NCBI GenBank assembly: GCA_021803325.1
Contig: JAJZLP010000095.1
Coordinates: forward strand, 32,515-96,514
Source of the DNA: Actinomycetes bacterium
Lineage (GTDB): Bacteria > Actinomycetota > Acidimicrobiia > Acidimicrobiales > UBA8190
Direction of reading: 5' to 3'
DNA length: 64,000 nucleotides
Shown: positions 57,545 to 64,000 of the stretch, one piece after another
How positions within the stretch are numbered: position 1 is the stretch's first letter
Layout: every line of letters starts with the position of its first letter
Notes under the pieces: model-generated
What the model was told of the DNA's origin: nothing
Seen by the model: the letters and a program-made list of their open reading frames with translations, nothing else
Database searches by the model: none
Position numbers and translations under genes: made by a program

Positions 57545-58162
57545 ATGGACTACGGCAACCCGGTGGAGGCGTTGATTCCGGGCGTGCAGGGCCGTGTCCT
57601 GACCGTACTGGCCCGCACCGAAGCCGAACTGACGATGCGGTCGATCGCCGAGCTGGCGGGCGTCAGTGCCAACCAGGCCACCGTCGTACTCAACCGGCTG
57701 GTGCGACTGGGGCTCGTCGAGCGTCGCGAGGTGGGTGCCGCCGCCCTGGTGCGCCTGATCCGTGAGAACGAGGCGGCACGGGCGGTGCTCGAGTTGGTGG
57801 ATCTGCGTCAGGGGGTCTTGGATCGGCTGAAGGGGGAAGCGAAGAAGATCCGACCCGCCCCCACCTGCCTCGCGGTCTTCGGTTCGTTCGCCCGTGGCGA
57901 GGCGCACGAGGGCAGCGACGTCGACGTCCTCGTCGTACCGCCTCCCGCTGCCCAGGCCGAGTCCGACCGGTGGACGGCGGCTCTCGGTCGATGGTCAGAT
58001 CGGGCGGCCCGGATCGCCGGCAATCCGGTCAATCTTGTCGAAGCGACCGCGGCGGAGTTGCCGGGACTGGTCCGACGTGAACGAGCGCCGTGGCGAACAA
58101 TTGTTGCCGAGGCCGTCGTGCTGATCGGCGCCCTTCCGTCGGAGCTCAACGAGGCGTCGTGA
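57545..58162 (+). CDS. Winged-helix nucleotidyltransferase (MNT-type)
   Basis: A 205-residue protein. The first ~60 residues form a winged helix-turn-helix (R-S-I-A-E-L-A-G-V-S-A-N-Q-A-T-V-V-L-N-R-L). A minimal nucleotidyltransferase domain follows, with G-S-F-A-R-G-E-A-H-E-G-S-D-V-D-V-L-V, giving catalytic Asp125 and Asp127. MNT proteins adenylylate or otherwise tame a HEPN partner. The stop overlaps the HEPN-like start by 4 bp. ATG 57545 lies seven bases after a GATACT box, suggesting a leaderless start. Confidence 0.82.
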   Translation: MDYGNPVEALIPGVQGRVLTVLARTEAELTMRSIAELAGVSANQATVVLNRLVRLGLVERREVGAAALVRLIRENEAARAVLELVDLRQGVLDRLKGEAKKIRPAPTCLAVFGSFARGEAHEGSDVDVLVVPPPAAQAESDRWTAALGRWSDRAARIAGNPVNLVEATAAELPGLVRRERAPWRTIVAEAVVLIGALPSELNEAS

Positions 58163-58578
58163 CGACGGCCCGCCGCCAGTCGCATACGAGGTCCGCCTCA
58201 GCTGCCGATGCCCGGGCCTATCTGGACAAGGCCCGCGAATTCCTACGGGCAGCTGAGGACTCGCTCGAGCTCGGGAACCGTGTGGCTGCGGCCGGCAACG
58301 CCGTCCATGCTGGAATCGGTGCTGCCGACGCCATCACGGCGGCCAGAGCGGCGGTGGTCTGGAAGGGGGAGCATTCGCAGCCTCCAGCTCACTTGGAGAG
58401 AGTCGGTGGCGACGACGGTCGGAAGGCTGCCGCTCAGCTCCGCCGACTCCTGCCGCTGAAGAACCGGGCGGAGTACGACCCCGATCCGATCCTGGCAGCG
58501 GAAGCGAAGGCGGCGGTCACCGCCGCGATCCGTATGGTGCGAATCGCCGAGCAGACAGTGAAGCAGGTCGAGCGCTGA
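58159..58578 (+). CDS. HEPN-like protein, partner of the nucleotidyltransferase
   Basis: A 139-residue helical protein. A-R-A-Y-L-D-K-A-R-E-F-L-R-A-A-E-D-S-L, G-N-A-V-H-A-G-I-G-A-A-D-A-I and L-P-L-K-N-R-A-E-Y-D-P make up a HEPN-type four-helix core. The classical R-x4-6-H RNase motif is not evident, so if it is a toxin its active site is atypical. GTG 58159 overlaps the nucleotidyltransferase stop (GTGA). The pair is arranged as antitoxin plus HEPN in type VII-like systems. Confidence 0.7.
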   Translation: MTTARRQSHTRSASAADARAYLDKAREFLRAAEDSLELGNRVAAAGNAVHAGIGAADAITAARAAVVWKGEHSQPPAHLERVGGDDGRKAAAQLRRLLPLKNRAEYDPDPILAAEAKAAVTAAIRMVRIAEQTVKQVER

Positions 58579-58609
58579 GCGTGGAAGTTGCTCGTTCCGA
58601 CACCGCTGT

Positions 58610-58862
58610 CATCCCTACTTCATCCCTACAACTCGGCAGAACGGGGTGGATCCAGCACTAGTCTGTCCGTAATAGAGCCAGGTCAGCGCACTGGAAGTCA
58701 CCAGCTGGACCCCCGGAACCGATCACCCAGATCTACGAGGGCACCAACCAGATCCAGCGGGTGGTGATCTCGAAGGCGGTGCTCGGGTAGGGCGTCCGGG
58801 CCACCGCCCTCTGCCGGTCGGGGCGAAGATCGCCACGACATCCCTACTCCATGCCTACTCGG
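58610..58862. repeat. Pair of CATCCCTAC-based repeats flanking an ACAD scar
   Basis: 58610-58636 begins CATCCCTACTTCATCCCTAC and ends ACTCGG. 58839-58862 begins CATCCCTACTCCATGCCTAC and ends TCGG. The resemblance over ~25 bp next to an integrase relic makes them candidate attachment-site scars, though they could be chance. Confidence 0.35.
58719..58790 (+). pseudogene. Acyl-CoA dehydrogenase C-terminal scar
   Basis: The frame reads I-T-Q-I-Y-E-G-T-N-Q-I-Q-R-V-V then a stop at 58788-58790. This is the catalytic C-terminal tail of an acyl-CoA dehydrogenase, with the base Glu. The other ~360 residues are absent, so an acyl-CoA dehydrogenase gene once stood here. Confidence 0.75.
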
Positions 58863-58877
58863 CTGGTTCGTTCGCCG

Positions 58878-59245
58878 ATGGCGACCATCCGCGAGCGGCG
58901 GCAACGGGTCCGGGAGGTGCGGGCCTTCACCCTGGCGACGCGACCGGGCGAACCAGGGGTGGGCCAGTCGGCGTGGGTCACCCCAGTGCTGCGGTGGGCG
59001 GACTTCGATGGCGGTCGGCTGATCGTCGACGTGTGCTTGGCCATCGTCCGCCACGGGAGCCCCGGGGCCCGGGTCACCCCCCATGCTCCGGGGCGACCCG
59101 GCGACGAAGGGCGACCCGCCGACGGTGACGCCGGACAAGGAGACCGTGGGGATGCTCGTCGAGCCGCACCGATCCCGGGACGCCTACGGCTCCTGGATCC
59201 TGGCGGTCGTTGCCATCGCCGATGGGGGTGGTGACCCCCGGTCTC
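58878..59245 (+). pseudogene. Decayed tyrosine-recombinase integrase
   Basis: ATG 58878 opens M-A-T-I-R-E-R-R-x-x-V-R-E-V-R, the familiar N-terminus of actinobacterial phage-type integrases. It jumps at once to L-R-W-A-D-F-D-G-G-R-L-I-V, part of the catalytic domain, and then, in another frame from 59083, A-T-K-G-D-P-P-T-V and D-K-E-T-V-G-M-L-V-E-P-H. The arm- and core-binding domains and the H-x-x-R/Tyr active site are missing, so it cannot recombine DNA. Confidence 0.6.
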
Positions 59246-59265
59246 GGTCGTCCCCGTTGACGGCG

Positions 59266-59652
59266 TCACACCCGGTGGACTTCGACGTCCTGGGCGTAGC
59301 CGGCAAGAGCCCGAAGGTCTTTGACGTCCCCGCTCAGTACCGTTCCGCCGGGCTCGGCGCTGGCCACGACGATCGCGTCAACGGCGGATCCCTGCCGTGC
59401 CGCGCTCCGCAGGGCGGTTGCCCGGCGGGCGAGGTGCTGGGGGAGGTCCTCGATGAGGTCGCAGGTCTTGAGGAAGCGGTTGATCACAGCGTCACCCCGC
59501 TGCCGGCCTGTGAGCGATTCGACGAGGACGATCGACGGGACGATCGGCGGCCAGATGCCGTCGCGCCGGAACACGGCGATCATCGCCGCTGCTTCCTGAC
59601 TCTGGCGCGCCAGGCGGCTGATCCCACCCGAGTCGAGGACGAGCACGCTCAC
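59266..59652 (-). CDS. vapC: VapC-type PIN-domain ribonuclease toxin
   Basis: A 128-residue PIN protein. L-D-S-G-G gives Asp7, V-E-S-L Glu45, V-D-A-I-V-V-A Asp92 and S-G-D-V-K-D-L Asp109, the four acidic metal ligands of VapC RNases. Its ATG overlaps the antitoxin stop by 4 bp. As toxin it would cut tRNA or rRNA when freed from the antitoxin. A complete active site suggests a working gene, unlike the relics around it. Confidence 0.85.
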   Translation of the reverse strand: MSVLVLDSGGISRLARQSQEAAAMIAVFRRDGIWPPIVPSIVLVESLTGRQRGDAVINRFLKTCDLIEDLPQHLARRATALRSAARQGSAVDAIVVASAEPGGTVLSGDVKDLRALAGYAQDVEVHRV

Positions 59653-59900
59653 GAGGCGGCTGACGGGCTCGACCGACGGCGGATCCGGCGCGACAGTGCT
59701 TCGGCGCGCTGCACCACTGCCGGTGAGGGCTCGCCAACTGTCGCCACTAGTTCCTCGAGATAGCGGTCCGTCTCCTCGAGCAGCTCCTGACGGTGCAACT
59801 CGGACCGGACCGCGCGCTGGAGCAGCTCGGACGCAGGCATCTCCCGGTCCTTGACCGCACGGTAGAGGTCGTCGGGGAGGTACACCTGGATCCTAGGCAT
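59649..59900 (-). CDS. vapB: VapB-type ribbon-helix-helix antitoxin
   Basis: An 83-residue protein. I-Q-V-Y-L-P-D-D-L-Y-R-A-V-K and S-E-L-L-Q-R-A-V-R form a ribbon-helix-helix DNA-binding dimer; the Arg/Ser-rich tail should wrap the toxin. The antitoxin precedes the toxin with a 4-bp overlap. A TATATT box ends seven bases before the ATG, so the message may be leaderless, and two ATACGCC repeats (59899-59905, 59910-59916) lie over the start region and may be the operator. Confidence 0.83.
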   Translation of the reverse strand: MPRIQVYLPDDLYRAVKDREMPASELLQRAVRSELHRQELLEETDRYLEELVATVGEPSPAVVQRAEALSRRIRRRSSPSAAS

Positions 59901-59916
59901 ACGCCGAATATACGCC
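59899..59916. promoter_or_regulatory. Direct-repeat operator candidate of vapBC
   Basis: ATACGCC occurs at 59899-59905 and 59910-59916, one helical turn (11 bp) apart, across the presumed -10 box and start codon of vapB. Such spacing suits a ribbon-helix-helix repressor. Confidence 0.45.
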
Positions 59917-60217
59917 TATCCGGGGCACCGGGTCATCGACTCGGCGTGGCGATCGGCGCGGCCCGCGTGCCCCTGGTGCCACCGCTGCCGTTCATTCGCT
60001 GGGGGCCGGGCGTCATGTCGGGCGTCATGCCGTGCCGTGCCATCGATGAGTCCCCTGCCATGCGACAGCTCGGTACATGAACACGACTCGAGGCGTCGCC
60101 CGTTCCGTGATCAAGGGCCGGAACGGGCGCGGACGGGTCGCGGGCGGTACGAGCGGTGGAAGGCACGTTCCGTACGTCCGTCACGCACGCACATCCACCG
60201 GTGGCATAGTCGGTGCC
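59917..60217. other. Gap between vapB and the 643-residue protein
   Basis: About 300 bp. An ATG at 60077 is in frame with the large gene, but its first ~47 codons are Arg/Gly-rich and unlike the rest. The last bases carry a CATAGT hexamer (60205-60210) placed for a leaderless start at GTG 60218. Nothing else is recognisable. Confidence 0.5.
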
Positions 60218-62149
60218 GTGAGTTTCGACCTCGACTCCGAAGACGAGGATGCGTTCCAGGAAGCTCGAGGGACAGTGCTCGACCGGTTCGTGGAATGGGC
60301 GAGCCGCGAGATCAGCATCGGGAACGAAGGGGCGGGCGAGCTGGCCGGTGACGTGTCCGTGGCCCTGGACTGGAAGTGGGGCTACGCGGATGGCCGATTG
60401 ACCACCTGGCTCCCGGGCGATGTAGCCGAGTTCCTGTTGGAGTGGTGCCCGCGGAAGTTGAGCATCACCCAGGCGGACTGCCTCTCCATCCTGCCGGCAT
60501 TGGCCACCTTCTTCGCCTTTCTCGACGACGAGGGCCTGGCTGGCGCCGGTTCTTCACCGTCGGCCGAGCTTGTCGATCTCGTCGCGACCCTGGCCGACGA
60601 CTTCGTGGCAGCCATGGGCGACCGGTCCAGGTTCGGCATGGCCAAGTCGCTGTTCGCCGCCGCGATCGACGAAGGTGTCGACGCCAGCGACCCCGCCGAG
60701 TTCATGGAGTGGATGAACGGGTTCAACGACAAGCCGGGCGAGGAGCGGTTCCGCATCCTGCCCGACACGGCCTTCTCGGGCCCAGCCCGCCGGCCGGGGC
60801 TCCCGCCGGTCCCCACCCCCGGCGATGACGACGTCGCCGCTTCCAAGGCGGAGGCGCCGATCCTCCGGATGTTCGACGAGCTCGCCGGTTTCGTCGGCGA
60901 CGGCCGCAAGCTGACCCAGACGGGCAACTTCACCCTTGCCGACGCCCGCGTGCTCGTCGATCTGCTCGGTACCGGCGAGGTGATGGACTGGGCCTTCGGT
61001 GACCGGACGTTCAAGACCAGGAGCGCCGCCGAGCTCCCGCGACTGTCCCTCGTGTTCGCCTGGGCCAAGAAGGCCGGCATCGTGCGGGTCGTCCACGGCA
61101 AGGTCGCCGCCACCAAACGCGGGAAGACCCTGGGCCGCGGCCCGGCCGAGTCCTTCGACCGGATGGTGGATGGGTTGCTGGCCATCGGACCGCTCCGAGC
61201 CCAGCGGGACCCCGATGGCTGGTTCGCCTGGCCCGAGGTCATCCGGTTCCTCGATCAGGTGAGCGTGCACCTCCTGATCGCTCCCTACTCGAGACAGGCT
61301 CCTGTCCCCATCGACGACCTCGCCGGAACTGCTACCAGAGTCGTGCTCGACTCGTTCCGATTCCGCCTCCCCGACGACGTGGTCGAGCAGAGCATCGTCA
61401 CTGACGTGGTCGACATCATGGACGCCTTCGAGCTGGCCGGTGTGATCCGCCGGGACGGCACCGAGCAGGATGACACCGGCCGGCGTCGGTCCGGTGGGAC
61501 GGTCGAGTTGACGCCGGCCGGCGTGATGACCGTCCGTCGGATTCTCGGCGATGCCGGGTACGACACCCCGGCCGCCGGACGGTTCGTCGATGCCACTGCC
61601 GTCGAACTGCTCACGGGCACCGACAAGAACGACTTCCCCGCCGCATACGGGGAGATCACGGCCTGGCGCCAGGCTCGTGAGCCGGAGCAGGCCGCCTCCG
61701 AGTTGGCGGACGCCGTGCAAGAACTCGACGACCCGGCGTTGCAGAACCTGGCGTTGGCCGTAATGGCTGAGATCGGCGTCGAGGTCTCGACACCGCATGT
61801 CCGCCGGATCGCCTCGGACCCGGTGCGTCGAGGCTTCGCCCTGTGCTGGCTGGTCGACCACGGGCAGGCCGCCGAGGGTGCCCTCTTCGACCCGGCAGAT
61901 CCGGATCCCTTCGTCGACGTCCTGGCGCAGCGGATGGTCACGCGGGGGCCCGATGGCCTCGTCTCGACCCTGGCAGTCGTTGGTGACCACGGTCGGCAGA
62001 TCGCCGTTATCGAGCGGCTGTGGCGGGCGCCATCCTCGGCGGCGGACGTGGTGCTAGCTGTCCTCGGCGAGGTCCATCCGTCGAAGGTGGTGGCCAAGGC
62101 GGCCCGCAAAGCACTCTTCAAGCGGCGCAGCTCGTCACCCGGTCGGTGA
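60218..62149 (+). CDS. Uncharacterised 643-residue protein
   Basis: I do not recognise a catalytic domain. The N-terminal third is helical (F-V-E-W-A-S-R-E-I, F-L-L-E-W-C-P-R-K-L). The middle has L-T-Q-T-G-N-F-T-L-A-D-A-R-V-L-V-D-L-L, F-K-T-R-S-A-A-E-L-P-R-L and F-A-W-A-K-K-A-G-I-V-R-V, which resemble a region often joined to plasmid pRiA4b ORF-3 domains in actinobacteria; that domain is absent here. The end looks like paired helical repeats. GTG 60218 is chosen because CATAGT lies seven bases before it. It sits inside the island, alone on its strand. Confidence 0.7.
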   Translation: MSFDLDSEDEDAFQEARGTVLDRFVEWASREISIGNEGAGELAGDVSVALDWKWGYADGRLTTWLPGDVAEFLLEWCPRKLSITQADCLSILPALATFFAFLDDEGLAGAGSSPSAELVDLVATLADDFVAAMGDRSRFGMAKSLFAAAIDEGVDASDPAEFMEWMNGFNDKPGEERFRILPDTAFSGPARRPGLPPVPTPGDDDVAASKAEAPILRMFDELAGFVGDGRKLTQTGNFTLADARVLVDLLGTGEVMDWAFGDRTFKTRSAAELPRLSLVFAWAKKAGIVRVVHGKVAATKRGKTLGRGPAESFDRMVDGLLAIGPLRAQRDPDGWFAWPEVIRFLDQVSVHLLIAPYSRQAPVPIDDLAGTATRVVLDSFRFRLPDDVVEQSIVTDVVDIMDAFELAGVIRRDGTEQDDTGRRRSGGTVELTPAGVMTVRRILGDAGYDTPAAGRFVDATAVELLTGTDKNDFPAAYGEITAWRQAREPEQAASELADAVQELDDPALQNLALAVMAEIGVEVSTPHVRRIASDPVRRGFALCWLVDHGQAAEGALFDPADPDPFVDVLAQRMVTRGPDGLVSTLAVVGDHGRQIAVIERLWRAPSSAADVVLAVLGEVHPSKVVAKAARKALFKRRSSSPGR

Positions 62150-62255
62150 CCACCGTCGAGCCGACCGTCCCCGTGTCATCCTTTCATCTGGCGGTGACGG
62201 GGCATCCGGGACCGGATCGCCGGACAGTGCTCGGGCCGACCGTCCCCGAGCTGCG

Positions 62256-63092
62256 TCAGCCCAGCCACGCTCCGGTCATCGCCGTCACCGTCGTGCCGTC
62301 GAGGTCGGCGAGCTTGGTGCCGACGAAGTCGGCCGCCCACGTCGATGTCTGGATCCGGGGGGCCGGGTGGGGCCCGGTGAGAGCGGCGACGATGGCGTCG
62401 GCGGCCTCGTCGGGGTGCTGGGCCGAGCCGAAGTGGGACATCACCTCGTCGATGTAGGCGCGCAGTGCCGCCTCGTAGGGACCGGCGCCGGCGAACACGT
62501 CGGCCGGGTCGACGTCGACGTTGGCGACGAAGTCACTGGCCACCGCTCCCGGCTCGACCACCACGACCGTGACACCGACGGAGGCGGCCACGGGCACCAG
62601 GCTCTCCATGAACCCCTCGACGGCGAACTTGGCCGCGCAGTACGCCTCGTTGAACGGCTGACCGATGGCGCCGCCCACGCTGGAGACCGTCACCAGCCGC
62701 CCGCCCGAGGCCCGCAGGTGGGGCATCGCCGCCTTGGTGACCGCCACCACGCCGAAGAAGTTGACCTCCATCACCCGGCGGACGTCGTCGACGGTCTCGG
62801 ACTCGATCGTCCCCAGGTGGCCGGTACCGGCGTTGTTGACCACCGCGTCGATCCGGCCGTGGTCGGCAACGACGCCACCGATGCACGTGGACACGGACGC
62901 CGGATCGGTGACGTCGAGCTGGCGGACATCGATGGTGACCCCGGCCGCGCCGGCTGCCTCGAGCAGCCGGCCCGCCCGGGACGGGTCGCGCATGGTGGCC
63001 ACGGTGACGAATCCGTGCCGGGCGGCGGCGACGGCGGTGGCCAGGCCGATGCCCGACGAGGTTCCGGTGATGACCAGCACGCGCTCGGGCAT
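62256..63092 (-). CDS. SDR-family oxidoreductase (intact copy)
   Basis: A 278-residue SDR. V-I-T-G-T-S-S-G-I-G, N-N-A-G-T-G, V-S-S-V and Y-C-A-A-K give a full catalytic set; A-T-M-R-D-P after beta-2 allows NADP. The C-terminal ~76 residues (P-Y-E-A-A-L-R-A-Y-I-D-E-V-M, then a final A-M-T-G-A-W) are present here and missing from the copy at 55980. Its type resembles 17-beta-hydroxysteroid or retinol-like SDRs. It lies 76 bp downstream of the monooxygenase gene on the same strand. Confidence 0.87.
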   Translation of the reverse strand: MPERVLVITGTSSGIGLATAVAAARHGFVTVATMRDPSRAGRLLEAAGAAGVTIDVRQLDVTDPASVSTCIGGVVADHGRIDAVVNNAGTGHLGTIESETVDDVRRVMEVNFFGVVAVTKAAMPHLRASGGRLVTVSSVGGAIGQPFNEAYCAAKFAVEGFMESLVPVAASVGVTVVVVEPGAVASDFVANVDVDPADVFAGAGPYEAALRAYIDEVMSHFGSAQHPDEAADAIVAALTGPHPAPRIQTSTWAADFVGTKLADLDGTTVTAMTGAWLG

Positions 63093-63615
63093 GGTGGGCC
63101 TTTCGGTCGGGCAGCCGTCACGGCCGCGTCGTTCGACGGCCAGCGTAGGTGGCCCGCCCGGCCCCGGTCAGTCCTCCAGCAGGCCCCCCAGGCGCTGGAC
63201 GGCCTCGATGAACTCGTCGATCATCTCGTAGACGACCTGTGCCGCCGGCTTCGGGGTGTTCATGGAGCCGACGATCTGCCCCACGAAGTAGTTGGCCAGC
63301 TGCTCGGCGCCCGAACCGGGCCGGTGGGCTCCCCGTTCGATGCGGGTCAGGGCGTCGTTCACCAGGATCGGCTGCAGGGGCATGCCGAGCGGGTCGGGGT
63401 GGGTCGGGTCGTCCCACTCGTCGGTCCACGCCGAGCGGAGCTGGCGGGCCGGCTTGCCGGTGCGCGACCGTGACCGCAGCGTGTCCGAGGACGTCGCGGC
63501 AAGGAACTTCTGCTTGACCACCGGGTGGGTCTCCGCCTCGTCGGTGGTCAGCCACACCGAGCCGCACCAGACGCCCTGGGCGCCCAGTGCCATGGCCGCG
63601 GCCATCTGCCGGCCC
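62503..63615. repeat. Right copy of the 1.1-kb direct duplication
   Basis: This copy lies within two intact genes, so it represents the parent locus. Its match to 55999-57127 starts inside the SDR and stops inside the monooxygenase gene, showing that only the internal part was copied. Confidence 0.88.
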
Positions 63616-63998
63616 CGCCCGATGCCGCCGGCCGCCAGCACGGGCACCGGGGCGACGGCGTCGACCACCTCGGGGACCAGGACCATGGTGCCGATCTCGC
63701 CGGTGTGGCCGCCCGCCTCCGCGCCCTGGGCGATGATGATGTCCACGCCCGCGTTGACGTGGCGCTCGGCGTGCTGGGCCTTGCCGGCCAGTGCCCCGAC
63801 CAGGCGACCGGTCTCCTTGGCCCTCTCGATCATGTGGGGGGGTGGGGGACCGAGGGCGTTGACCACCAGGGAAGGCCGGTGGGCCAGTGCGATGTCGAGG
63901 AGGACGTCGGCCTGGCGCTCGGAGAAGGGCACGGCCACGTCGTCGAGGTCGCTCAGCCCGCTCAGCAGGCTGCGGCCCCCGTCGTCGGTCAGCGGCGG
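63168..63998 (-). CDS. Nitronate monooxygenase (cut by window end)
   Basis: The last ~276 residues of an FMN TIM-barrel nitronate monooxygenase (2-nitropropane dioxygenase family). A-Q-G-A-E-A-G-G-H-T-G carries the His of the active site, P-V-L-A-A-G-G-I-G-R-G-R-Q binds the FMN phosphate, and A-L-G-A-Q-G-V-W follows. The frame is open past the window edge, so the start lies outside. In actinobacteria these proteins oxidise alkyl nitronates or, in some branches, act as enoyl reductases. It precedes the SDR at 62256 on the same strand. Confidence 0.85.
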   Translation of the reverse strand, partial: PPLTDDGGRSLLSGLSDLDDVAVPFSERQADVLLDIALAHRPSLVVNALGPPPPHMIERAKETGRLVGALAGKAQHAERHVNAGVDIIIAQGAEAGGHTGEIGTMVLVPEVVDAVAPVPVLAAGGIGRGRQMAAAMALGAQGVWCGSVWLTTDEAETHPVVKQKFLAATSSDTLRSRSRTGKPARQLRSAWTDEWDDPTHPDPLGMPLQPILVNDALTRIERGAHRPGSGAEQLANYFVGQIVGSMNTPKPAAQVVYEMIDEFIEAVQRLGGLLED

Positions 63999-64000
63999 CA

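Larger units (their letters stand above)
58579..59265. other. Relic-filled gap inside the island
   Basis: No intact gene. It contains two related short sequences built on CATCCCTAC (58610-58636 and 58839-58862), an acyl-CoA dehydrogenase tail between them and a decayed integrase after them. Confidence 0.65.

Noticed and set aside
58610..58862. CATCCCTAC repeats as proven attachment sites
   Set aside because: They are imperfect, only ~25 bp, and no tRNA or clean insertion boundary coincides with them. They are kept as a low-confidence repeat.
60554..61990. 478-codon minus-strand frame opposite the 643-residue protein
   Set aside because: The plus-strand frame has a placed promoter and some family likeness; the minus frame has neither and shows typical antisense composition.
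1..64000. CRISPR arrays, tRNA or rRNA genes
   Set aside because: No regularly spaced repeats of CRISPR type and no recognisable tRNA cloverleaf or rRNA segment were seen. The 20-bp triplet at 32961 has no spacers.

Overview
The window is high-GC DNA with dense, 4-bp-overlapping operons, many GTG starts and several probably leaderless genes. Together with F420-type luciferase-like oxidoreductases and actinobacterial-type MerR, TetR and VapBC proteins, this points to an actinomycete in the broad sense. Acidimicrobiia would fit, but the sequence alone does not fix the class. I saw no rRNA, tRNA or CRISPR array.

Bases 1-9.6 kb hold oxidative and acyl-CoA genes: three luciferase-like oxidoreductases (the first cut by the window edge), an FAD oxidoreductase, two crotonases that lack the hydratase glutamates, an acyl-CoA synthetase and a TetR regulator. 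Bases 9.6-55.4 kb are one large catabolic cluster of acyl-CoA synthetases, acyl-CoA dehydrogenases, SDRs, zinc and zinc-free MDRs, alpha/beta hydrolases, NTF2-like, VOC, EthD and MaoC proteins, a two-subunit CoA-transferase and a sugar-type ABC importer. Two unusual modules stand out. One is an adenosylcobalamin acyl-CoA mutase set (MeaB-type GTPase, catalytic subunit, B12 subunit, 2,4-dienoyl-CoA-reductase-like SDR) whose substrate pocket differs from methylmalonyl-CoA mutase. The other is a kinase, a small partner and an ACAD10/11-type dehydrogenase that resemble the LvaA/LvaB/LvaC route for 4-hydroxyacyl-CoA.

The cluster is tied together by a palindrome, TNACGTNNNACGTNA, found at 18 places between 9.65 and 53.66 kb. 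Seventeen lie at the heads of transcription units, often between divergent genes, and one stands alone beside an IS30 relic. In several, the right arm runs into a TAAGAT or TAAAAT -10-like hexamer. Two near-identical MerR proteins (48.4 and 55.4 kb) are the best candidates for the regulator; one has a doubled site directly upstream. The cluster also shows decay: a frameshifted FMN hydroxy-acid dehydrogenase, a collapsed second ABC ATPase, the tail of a GMC oxidoreductase, a truncated HyuB-type gene and an IS30 fragment. Some of these relics keep their operators.

From 56.0 kb the content changes. A 1.1-kb direct duplication (55999-57127 and 62503-63615) of an SDR plus nitronate monooxygenase locus brackets a small island. 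The island holds an XRE gene that runs into the duplication, a nucleotidyltransferase/HEPN pair, an acyl-CoA dehydrogenase scar, a decayed tyrosine integrase, a VapBC pair and a 643-residue protein of unknown function. The right-hand SDR/monooxygenase copy looks intact up to the window end.
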